From: JAAZFZ01 sp035647435
Lineage (GTDB): Bacteria > Bacillota > Clostridia > Oscillospirales > Acutalibacteraceae
Assembly: GCA_035647435.1 (NCBI GenBank)
Contig: DASRNM010000132.1
Span: forward strand, 1-8,532
Length of the DNA stretch: 8,532 nt
Direction of reading: 5' to 3'
Of the stretch, positions 1 to 5,977 are shown piece by piece. The notes under the pieces were generated by a model, which worked only from the letters and a program-made list of their open reading frames with translations, had not been told where the DNA came from and did not search any database. A program made the translations under genes and the position numbers. Within the stretch, counting starts at the first letter, position 1. The number at the start of each line of letters is the position of its first letter.

Positions 1-14
1 CTTTAATATTGATT

Positions 15-44
15 ATGTTGTAAAGTGGAAAAACTTTACAACAT
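15..44. repeat. Perfect 11-bp inverted repeat near the window start
   Basis: The arms are ATGTTGTAAAG (15-25) and CTTTACAACAT (34-44), with an 8-nt loop at 26-33. No T-run follows on the plus strand, so it is not a convincing plus-strand terminator. It lies about 120 bp upstream of the -35 box of the first promoter. It could be the end of a transcript from outside the window, or a binding site for a dimeric regulator. The symmetry is seen directly; its role is unknown. Confidence 0.6.
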
Positions 45-164
45 TGATTTTAGTTGATATTTAAGTGATACAATCAGCTTATTGTAAGGCATATCGCTTG
101 ACAAACAAAGTTTTTATTATAAAAACAGTTATTTCAAAAAAATACCAAAATATATTGAAAAAAA

Positions 165-193
165 TTGAATATGAATAAAATTTATGATATAAT
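165..193 (+). promoter_or_regulatory. Sigma-A promoter for the nucleotidyltransferase gene
   Basis: A TTGAAT -35 box (165-170) is followed after exactly 17 nt by a perfect TATAAT -10 box (188-193). A TG at 185-186 gives an extended -10 element (TGnTATAAT). Transcription should begin near 200, giving a leader of about 45 nt before the TTG start at 246. The surrounding AT-rich DNA raises the chance of spurious matches, but spacing and the extended -10 make this one strong. Confidence 0.75.
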
Positions 194-245
194 ATTTAAA
201 TAAAGCAATCAAAAAATAACAGTTAATTTGAGGTGAGAGGTAAAG

Positions 246-1418
246 TTGAATAAAAAAGACACTAGCTGTGCGCTTTACTTAATACAGCTTATTCGCTCTG
301 CCGTTAACGGAGAAAATGCACCGTTGCCTCAAAACTATATTGATTGGAGCCATTTGTTTCAACTTGCTGACGATCATAGCGTAGCCAATATTGCATATTA
401 TGCTCTGTGCGAATCGGATATTGAAGTTGACCCTTCGGTGCTTTCTGAATTTAAAGAGGCAAGAAACAAGGCCGTTGTGCGTGAGGCAAAGCAGGAGCTT
501 GAGAAAGAGCAGCTTAAAGACGAGCTTGAAAAACGAAGGTTAAGATTTATGTTTTTAAAGGGGAGTGTTATAAAAAACATTTACCCGAGAGTTGATATGA
601 GAACAATGTCCGACATTGACCTGATTATAGACGAAACGAAATCGGGCGTTGTACGCCATATTATGCAAAATTTGGGCTACAAGCTTTTTTTGGATTGCGA
701 TTTGCATGATATCTACCACAAGAAACCGATTATGAATATAGAGGTTCATAAACGCCTTATTGATGAATGTTTTGAGCAGGTCAATGAGTTTTTTGGCAAT
801 GGTTTTAAAAGAGCGGAATTGATAAGTGATTCAAAATCTGAATACGAGTTAAACAAAGAGATTTTTTTTGTTTTTCTTATAGCACACACAGCGAAGCATT
901 TTTACACAAGCGGAACAGGGATTCGTTCCATACTTGACATATTTATATATTTAAGAGCATATGAAAAAGTTATAAAGATGGAGCACATCAACGATGTTTT
1001 GAAAAAAATGGAGCTATTAGACTTCGCAAATGAAATGATTGAAATATCAGAGCTTTGGTTCGGAAATGGCAAACCCAGAAAAATCTTTGGAAAAACGGAA
1101 GAATATATAGTTTCAAACGGAACTCATGGCAATGCTGAAAATGAGATATCAAACAGATTTATATTACGATACGGAAATTCTAAGTTTTTACTGATAAGAA
1201 AAGTGAAATATTTTTTCTCAACGGCATTTCCAGGTGTCGAATACATGTCAATAAACTATCCTATCTTGAACAGAATGCCGTTGTTGCTTCCGTTTTGTTG
1301 GGTATTAAGGTTTTTTTCAACAATTATTCATAAAAGAACAAATATCAAATATAGGTTAAGTGGTGTTGCAAAGCTGAAAAAGGATGATATTGCAGCAAGA
1401 CCTAACATAAAACAATAG
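246..1418 (+). CDS. Nucleotidyltransferase family protein (NTP_transf_5-like)
   Basis: A 390-residue protein of the PF14907-type nucleotidyltransferase family. Seen directly: FLKG (103-106), a following Tyr-Pro and Arg, then SDIDLII (122-128), whose Asp123 and Asp125 are the expected metal-binding pair. EVHKRL (166-171), HTAKHF (214-219) and GIRSILDI (225-232) also match the family layout. Residues 78-100 are highly charged and probably helical or coiled-coil. The start is TTG, supported by AGGTGAGAGG at 231-240. Homologues occur in Firmicutes lasso-peptide clusters beside a kinase and an ABC exporter, but their reaction and acceptor are unclear; transfer of a nucleotide to the peptide or a partner is inference. 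The gene has its own promoter, and no terminator separates it from the next unit. The C-terminal third (about 270-390) has no motif I recognise. Confidence 0.82.
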   Translation: MNKKDTSCALYLIQLIRSAVNGENAPLPQNYIDWSHLFQLADDHSVANIAYYALCESDIEVDPSVLSEFKEARNKAVVREAKQELEKEQLKDELEKRRLRFMFLKGSVIKNIYPRVDMRTMSDIDLIIDETKSGVVRHIMQNLGYKLFLDCDLHDIYHKKPIMNIEVHKRLIDECFEQVNEFFGNGFKRAELISDSKSEYELNKEIFFVFLIAHTAKHFYTSGTGIRSILDIFIYLRAYEKVIKMEHINDVLKKMELLDFANEMIEISELWFGNGKPRKIFGKTEEYIVSNGTHGNAENEISNRFILRYGNSKFLLIRKVKYFFSTAFPGVEYMSINYPILNRMPLLLPFCWVLRFFSTIIHKRTNIKYRLSGVAKLKKDDIAARPNIKQ

Positions 1419-1718
1419 ACAAGCAAAAACTTGTACATATTGCACAAGGGTTTAATTGCTATATGTCTTGACATGTTTTTCCATAGTATGGTATGATTCT
1501 CATGATAGGGTAATAGTCGGGTTCTAGTTTTTCAGGGTTTTGTTTTTTACTCTTAAAAATCCTGCCTAATTTAAAGTTTAAGAATTTGCAACAGCATAAA
1601 AAACTTGAGATGATTTTCGCTTCCGAGTTAGTACGATGGCGAGTTTGGCTTTGGGAATTGTTATGCTTTTGAGATTCTTAATCTTAATAGATTATTCTAA
1701 AGAAATGGAGATGAGTAA
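1419..1718 (+). other. 300-bp intergenic region: promoter plus possible structured leader RNA
   Basis: No coding potential is apparent. The first 50 bases contain three short complementary pentamers (ACAAG 1419-1423, CTTGT 1430-1434, ACAAG 1444-1448) that could form only weak, mutually exclusive hairpins, so no terminator is recognised after the nucleotidyltransferase gene. A strong promoter lies at 1468-1497 and leaves a leader of about 215 nt. Two possible stems lie in that leader. The first pairs 1533-1541 with 1556-1564 (9 bp including one G-U). The second is an outer 7-bp pair (1593-1599 with 1661-1667) enclosing another 7-bp pair (1601-1607 with 1640-1646). I do not recognise a known riboswitch class. 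Confidence 0.5.
1468..1497 (+). promoter_or_regulatory. Strong sigma-A promoter for the secreted protein and precursor genes
   Basis: A consensus TTGACA -35 box (1468-1473) is separated by 18 nt from TATGAT (1492-1497). TG at 1489-1490 makes an extended -10. Predicted transcription start is near 1504, about 215 nt before the ATG at 1719. No convincing promoter is visible between 4562 and 4611, so this is probably the promoter that also transcribes the two precursor peptides and, past the hairpin at 4918-4949, the processing genes. Confidence 0.75.
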
Positions 1719-4562
1719 ATGAAAATTGCAAAGAAGACACTATCAGTTGTTCTTGCAATGACTATGGTATTCAGCTGCTTTGCACTTGGTTTAACAGCGG
1801 CTGCAAGCGGTAGCTCATTACAAGTTGCAATTGATTCCACCCCAGCGGGCGACACGCTTGTTTGGGACGGAAGCCAAATTGTCGAATCAGTAGTTATCTC
1901 GAAAGATATCACTATTGATTTTGCTGGCGCCGAAATGAATGCTGAGGAGGGCGAGCCGGCAATCTTAATCACCGCAGGAAATGTTACTCTTAAGAACGCT
2001 AAAATAAAGTCTCATTTTGGCTCTTATTCAGGTCAAGCAGTTCTAGACGACCTTGGTGATTTTATGAATCAACTTATTGCAAACAGCGAGCCTGCTGTTG
2101 ATGTTACCGGTGGTAATGTTGTTCTCGAAGATGTTGTTTGTATCGGTGCTGATATTAGAATACCAACAACACAAACTTATTTTGTACCGGTTGGTTCAGG
2201 CTTAGAGCTTAAAAATGGCGCAACACTTATTGCTGACTCAAGTGTGTTTATTGGTAGATACGGAATCAACAATAATGTAACAGGTGCTAATTTAGGCGGA
2301 AACATAACATTTATTGACGGATTTGCAGCAGGTTATTTAGAATCCGTTAAGAACAGAGCCGGCGTTACAGTTCCCGAGACTTCTGTTAAATACGATGCAG
2401 GAGCTCTTGCAGCTGAGTTTTTAGACAATATGAATACAAATATTGACCAGGACGAAGCAGACATTCTTTCGGAAATTCTTAATGAAAAAAGAGCTTTCGT
2501 TGTTGCGCAAGAAGCTAATCTTGTAGTTGAAACATATTGCAAGGATGGTTCTCTCACAGTAACAGTTAACGCAGACGATTCCAATGTTATCGAAAACGGG
2601 TTTGTTTCATACAAATGGATCCCTGAAGATGTAACAATTAATGGAGTTACAGTTGAAGTTGATGAAGTCGAAGGTGTTTACACCGCAATATTCGCAGGCT
2701 TTGACAGTGGCGTTTATGATGTCGAAGTAACAAAGCGTATGTGTATCGATCTTGCTGACTATTATGAGTTCCTTATCGACATTCCACAATATGTTCGTGA
2801 TTTATCTAATCGTCTTCCTTCAAAAGTTGTTGAACTTGTAGAGAAAATAGAGCCTCTATATGAAGACGGAATTGATTGGTTCTATAATGTATTTAACAAA
2901 GTTGCAAGCATTGACAGAAACTTGTACAGAGGCGAGAGCGGAATGGCTCCCGGATATGACAGGGCAATGCAAGCACTTGTAGCAATCGGCGGTCAAGACA
3001 TGGTTTATGACTATTTTGGATACTATTTACTTGACAGTCAGGGCGTTGTTGTTGATGTACCTGAAAATGGTTTATTCAATAGAGTTAGTGCTCTGCTTAA
3101 CGGACTTAAAGCAAGTTATGACACAACAGAAAATATTGCAATCTATGTTGTTGAGAATTATGAAGAGGTTTTGAGCATTGTTAATGAGCTTATGGTTGAA
3201 ATAGATGCTGTTTATGAAGTATTCACAACAGAGCCATGGGCACCTGCATTAGAGAGTGATTTACTTATTGGAGCTTTCCCCAATCTCCCTGAGTATTTAG
3301 GAATGCTTAATCAGGCTGGTTCACTCCTTAATACAGCTAACGAAACTCTTGCTGGTTTAGAGAGATTTATTGGCAGAAACGCTGATAAGAGCCTTGGGCG
3401 CTGGCTCAATGCTGAAGGCGTGTCATTAGGTTATAGCAAGCTTATGAATCTTGAAGATTATTATAATCCGAGTTTCATAGACGGAACATGGCTTGAGTTT
3501 AATTCGGCAACCCAGATTGAACCAGGAATTTATATCGAAAACTTTATTTTTGATAATGTAACTATATCAGCAAGCACTGTTGGTGCAGGCAATGTTTCAA
3601 TGGTTGGCGGTTTTTCAAATGTCTCGTCAGGTAGTTCTGAGCGCGAATCAGGTCAATTAGTTACATTAGTTGCATCAGCCAATTCGGGCAGCACATTTGC
3701 ATATTGGACAGATGCAGTAACAAATAGAATTGTTTCTGAAACCGCATCCTTTACATTCAGAGCTGGTGCTGATGCATCATATGTTGCAAACTTTGTTTTG
3801 GATGCAGTTAAAAAGGTCACATACTTGAGTACGTCCAAGTGTGTTGTTGCAACAGATGAGTTTGTTGGCGAAAATCCGTCAACAGAAGAACCTGAGGCAC
3901 CTTATGTTACCGGCTATGAATTTATTGAGTGGGTAGAAGTAAGTGATTCTGGCTCACACATTGTATACAAAGCTAACTATGTAAGAAGTTCAGTTAATTA
4001 CAATGTAATGATTGAAAATGATGGCGTAGGCTTTAGTGGCGCAGGAGAATATAATCTCTATGATGTTGCTACTGTTTCGGCTCCGAGTGGAGGTTTTGGT
4101 TACTGGGCAATATTTAAAGATGGCATGCCAGTATCTGTTGCAAGCTACTACAGCACTTATTCATTTGTAGTGACAGGCGATATTGAGCTTCAAGCTGTTT
4201 ACACCATGTCATTTGCGAAGGGTGTTGCAATCAACATTACGAAAACAAATGCAGACACAAATAAGAACTTAATAACTTTCTATTCAGAGAGAAGCGCTAA
4301 GGGATACAACGAAGTTATTGAAGTAGGCATGATATTGACTAATTCGGCAGAAATTGCTAACGGGTATGAATTTGACATATTCAACAATTCTGTTATAATA
4401 GCTAAGAGTGCAAATCGTTCAACTGCTGGTACATTCATTGTTAATAAAAAAGGCGTGAATGTGGGCGATACATGGTATGCAAGAGCTTATGTAATTGTTG
4501 ATCCAGGCAATGGTCGTCCACCAGAGGTTTATTATAGTGAAATAGCATCAGAAATGATGTAA
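1719..4562 (+). CDS. Large secreted protein with beta-helix-like N-terminus and beta-repeat C-terminus
   Basis: A 947-residue exported protein. Residues 1-29 form a Gram-positive signal peptide: Lys at 2, 5 and 6, a hydrophobic core over about 8-25, and likely cleavage after Ala28 or Ala29. About 33-230 shows short Val/Ile-rich strands with GDTLVWDG, AILITAGNVTLKNAKI and PAVDVTGGNVVLEDV, suggesting a right-handed beta-helix of the pectate-lyase-like kind. About 340-590 is mostly helical and rich in Tyr, Leu and acidic residues. Three Trp-centred segments (Tyr662-Trp663, Trp738, Tyr795-Trp796) resemble the bacterial repeat or InlB B-repeat folds of surface proteins. Residues 833-947 form a separate C-terminal domain with no LPXTG sorting signal or membrane anchor. 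No catalytic motif is recognised. The start is ATG with GGAG at 1707-1710, 8 nt upstream. It directly precedes the precursor genes and probably shares their transcript. An adhesin, an immunity or receptor protein, or an unrelated surface protein are all possible. Confidence 0.75.
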   Translation: MKIAKKTLSVVLAMTMVFSCFALGLTAAASGSSLQVAIDSTPAGDTLVWDGSQIVESVVISKDITIDFAGAEMNAEEGEPAILITAGNVTLKNAKIKSHFGSYSGQAVLDDLGDFMNQLIANSEPAVDVTGGNVVLEDVVCIGADIRIPTTQTYFVPVGSGLELKNGATLIADSSVFIGRYGINNNVTGANLGGNITFIDGFAAGYLESVKNRAGVTVPETSVKYDAGALAAEFLDNMNTNIDQDEADILSEILNEKRAFVVAQEANLVVETYCKDGSLTVTVNADDSNVIENGFVSYKWIPEDVTINGVTVEVDEVEGVYTAIFAGFDSGVYDVEVTKRMCIDLADYYEFLIDIPQYVRDLSNRLPSKVVELVEKIEPLYEDGIDWFYNVFNKVASIDRNLYRGESGMAPGYDRAMQALVAIGGQDMVYDYFGYYLLDSQGVVVDVPENGLFNRVSALLNGLKASYDTTENIAIYVVENYEEVLSIVNELMVEIDAVYEVFTTEPWAPALESDLLIGAFPNLPEYLGMLNQAGSLLNTANETLAGLERFIGRNADKSLGRWLNAEGVSLGYSKLMNLEDYYNPSFIDGTWLEFNSATQIEPGIYIENFIFDNVTISASTVGAGNVSMVGGFSNVSSGSSERESGQLVTLVASANSGSTFAYWTDAVTNRIVSETASFTFRAGADASYVANFVLDAVKKVTYLSTSKCVVATDEFVGENPSTEEPEAPYVTGYEFIEWVEVSDSGSHIVYKANYVRSSVNYNVMIENDGVGFSGAGEYNLYDVATVSAPSGGFGYWAIFKDGMPVSVASYYSTYSFVVTGDIELQAVYTMSFAKGVAINITKTNADTNKNLITFYSERSAKGYNEVIEVGMILTNSAEIANGYEFDIFNNSVIIAKSANRSTAGTFIVNKKGVNVGDTWYARAYVIVDPGNGRPPEVYYSEIASEMM

Positions 4563-4610
4563 ATTCATGTATAACGATTTAGAGCATTATAAATAAGCAA
4601 GGTGGCTATT

Positions 4611-4721
4611 ATGAAAAAAGAGTATTTAACCCCAACATTTGAAGCTGAAAAACTTGAAATCAGAGATGTTATTACAACAAGCTCTGAAGATCCTGGTTTC
4701 GAAATTGGAGACGAAGATTAA
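4611..4721 (+). CDS. Putative RiPP precursor peptide 1 (36 aa)
   Basis: A 36-residue acidic peptide without Cys, Trp or His. Residues 1-24 align without gaps with the second small peptide: Met1, Lys3, Tyr5, Pro8, Glu13, Asp19, Ile21, Thr22 and Ser24 are identical. Tyr5-x-x-Pro8-x-Phe10 fits the YxxPxL-type leader motif that lasso B1 (PqqD-like) proteins bind, and VITTSS at 20-25 would mark the leader-core border. After Ser24 only 12 residues remain (SEDPGFEIGDED), short and strongly negative for a core. The start is ATG with an excellent site AAGGTGG at 4599-4605. It lies 48 bp after the secreted-protein gene and 51 bp before the second peptide. Possible kinase targets are Thr22, Thr23, Ser24 and Ser25. 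Its role as precursor is inferred from motif and context. Confidence 0.75.
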   Translation: MKKEYLTPTFEAEKLEIRDVITTSSEDPGFEIGDED

Positions 4722-4756
4722 GGTTTTTAGCTAATCATTTGTGCTAATAGTAACGT

Positions 4757-4765
4757 AAAGGAGGG
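4757..4765 (+). promoter_or_regulatory. Very strong Shine-Dalgarno site for precursor 2
   Basis: AAAGGAGGG, 7 nt before the ATG at 4773, is nearly a full complement of the 16S rRNA tail. It is the strongest ribosome binding site in the window. The kinase gene that follows has only TTGGTG before its ATG. The contrast fits high output of the peptide and low output of the enzymes. Confidence 0.8.
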
Positions 4766-4772
4766 AAGGCCC

Positions 4773-4907
4773 ATGAGCAAAAAATATGAAAAACCCGTAC
4801 TTGACATTGAACTGTTCGATGTGGAGGACATAATTACAGCGAGCGGTGACCCTACTGATGGCGGAGATGTCGGAGAAACTCCCACTGAAGACATAGTAGA
4901 CGTTTAA
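4773..4907 (+). CDS. Putative RiPP precursor peptide 2 (44 aa)
   Basis: A 44-residue acidic peptide without Cys, related to precursor 1. Tyr5-Glu-Lys-Pro8-Val-Leu10 is an exact YxxPxL match, the leader motif recognised by PqqD-like lasso B1 proteins. The second conserved block is DIITASG (19-25). The tail from Ser24 is 21 residues, rich in Gly, Asp, Glu, Thr and Pro, and ends DIVDV. If the leader ends at Ala23, Thr22 sits at the -2 position favoured in lasso leaders, and Asp32 is core residue 9, a possible ring acceptor; acidic residues are so frequent that this may be chance. The C-terminal residue is Val, not the Ser that paeninodin-type kinases phosphorylate, so any phosphorylation would be at an internal Ser or Thr. 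It sits just upstream of a hairpin that may cap the precursor transcript. Confidence 0.8.
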   Translation: MSKKYEKPVLDIELFDVEDIITASGDPTDGGDVGETPTEDIVDV

Positions 4908-4917
4908 CAGTTTTTTT

Positions 4918-4949
4918 ATCGGGCAGGCAGGTTAATCTGCCTGCCCGAT
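4918..4949 (+). terminator. Hairpin between precursors and processing genes (partial terminator or attenuator)
   Basis: Perfect GC-rich 13-bp inverted repeat: ATCGGGCAGGCAG (4918-4930) and CTGCCTGCCCGAT (4937-4949) around a 6-nt loop. It is followed by GTATTTTTATT, a broken T-run, and preceded by seven T residues. The stem is stable enough to stop RNA polymerase or block 3' exonucleases. The interrupted T-run suggests incomplete termination, which would leave abundant precursor message and a smaller amount of read-through into the kinase-PqqD-ABC block. Placement right after a precursor gene is common in RiPP operons. Confidence 0.75.
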
Positions 4950-4975
4950 GTATTTTTATTAATATTGGTGATTAT

Positions 4976-5698
4976 ATGAGCTATTACAAAATTGCGGGGC
5001 TGAATATCAGCTACCGATCAAAATGTGATTTAATTATAAATAGGAGTGAAAAGTATAAAACAGAAAAATTTGAAAATGCCGATATTTGTGCAGATGTGAG
5101 TGAGGAAGAAATAAAATCTTTGCTTGAACGCGCACCTAATCTTACTGAAGCAGAGGCGGAATATCTTCTTATAGGTGCATCCATTTACACACAGCTTATA
5201 AATTTCGGTGGTTTTTTTCTTCATTCATCAGCTGTTTCAGTTGACGGTGAGGCTTACCTTTTTTCTGCCCCTTGCGGAACGGGCAAATCGACGCATACTC
5301 AGATGTGGCAAAAATATTTCGGTGAAGATAGTGCACAGATAATCAATGATGATAAGCCCGCCATAAGAATAATTGATGGACAAGCTGTTGTTTTTGGCAC
5401 TCCGTTCAGTGGCAAAACAAGTTTAAACCTGAACACAAGTGTGCCATTGAAGAGCATTTGTTTTATAGAGCGAAGTAAAGAAAATTGGATAAAACCCCTA
5501 ACAAATGCAAAAGCTGTTGTCGAAATATTGAATCAGACAATAAGGCCAAAAGAAATTGAACAAATGGACAAACTATTAAGTATGATAGAAAAAGTGCTTA
5601 ATAGTATTAAAGTCTATAAAATGGGTTGCAATATAAGCGAACAAGCGGTAAAATTATCTTATAATACTATGAAATATGGATTTGAGAGGCAAACATGA
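4976..5698 (+). CDS. HPr-kinase-like serine kinase of a peptide-modification cluster
   Basis: A 240-residue P-loop protein resembling the C-terminal catalytic domain of HPr kinase/phosphorylase, in the form found in RiPP clusters. Visible motifs are HSSAVSV (83-89), the Walker A loop APCGTGKST (98-106), the acidic NDD (124-126), and GTPFSGK (141-147), which matches the GTPWSGK-like block of lasso-cluster kinases. The N-terminal HprK domain is absent, and I do not see the HprK signature sequence, so a role in carbon control is unlikely. In the paeninodin pathway a homologue phosphorylates the precursor's C-terminal Ser; neither peptide here ends in Ser, so the target would be an internal Ser/Thr, or another protein. 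The ATG start has a weak site (TTGGTG) 5 nt upstream. Its stop overlaps the start of the PqqD gene in ATGA, showing translational coupling. Confidence 0.82.
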   Translation: MSYYKIAGLNISYRSKCDLIINRSEKYKTEKFENADICADVSEEEIKSLLERAPNLTEAEAEYLLIGASIYTQLINFGGFFLHSSAVSVDGEAYLFSAPCGTGKSTHTQMWQKYFGEDSAQIINDDKPAIRIIDGQAVVFGTPFSGKTSLNLNTSVPLKSICFIERSKENWIKPLTNAKAVVEILNQTIRPKEIEQMDKLLSMIEKVLNSIKVYKMGCNISEQAVKLSYNTMKYGFERQT

Positions 5699-5958
5699 AA
5701 GCAAAAAAAGATTTTATACTGCGAAAAGTAGCAGGCAGTTATATAATTGTCGCAACAGGTCGTGCGGCTATTGATTTCACCAAAGTCATTAATTTGAATG
5801 AAACAGGTGCTTTTTTATGGAGTATGCTTGAAAAAGGCGTAACTAAGGATGAAATGGTCAAAAACCTTTTGCAAGAATATAACGTCAGTGAAGAGAAAGC
5901 AACCGAAGATATAAATGTTTTCATCGAAAAGGTGAAACAAGAGGATATGCTTGAATAA
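5695..5958 (+). CDS. PqqD-like peptide-binding protein 1 (RiPP recognition element)
   Basis: An 87-residue stand-alone PqqD-family protein. The family has a winged-helix fold that binds precursor leader peptides and presents them to modifying enzymes; lasso B1 proteins belong here. The diagnostic LNETGAFLW block is at 34-42, preceded by a strand region (8-31) and followed by helices with a conserved QEY (60-62). The start is ATG, overlapping the kinase stop by 4 nt, with GAGAGG at 5684-5689. Coupling to the kinase suggests that it hands substrate to that enzyme. It aligns without gaps with the second PqqD protein in this locus, over nearly the whole length. It would be expected to bind the YxxPx[LF] segment of the two small peptides. 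Confidence 0.88.
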   Translation: MKAKKDFILRKVAGSYIIVATGRAAIDFTKVINLNETGAFLWSMLEKGVTKDEMVKNLLQEYNVSEEKATEDINVFIEKVKQEDMLE

Positions 5959-5977
5959 TTTTTGAGGAAGATGCGTT

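Noticed and set aside
98..123. Consensus TTGACA at 98-103 with TATAAA at 118-123
   Set aside because: The spacer is only 14 nt, too short for a normal sigma-A promoter; the pair at 165-193 is far better placed.
1770..1778. Possible lipobox (VFSC, residues 17-20) in the secreted protein
   Set aside because: Phe at the -2 position is atypical and the hydrophobic core continues past the Cys to an Ala-rich cleavage site, so a type I signal peptide fits better.
4564..4593. TTCATG/TATAAA as a dedicated promoter for the precursor genes
   Set aside because: The -35 box matches poorly, and the resulting start would fall inside the ribosome binding site of precursor 1.
5971..5973. ATG as start of the exporter
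   Set aside because: It is out of frame with the ABC protein; the in-frame TTG at 5978 has GAGGAAG at the right distance.
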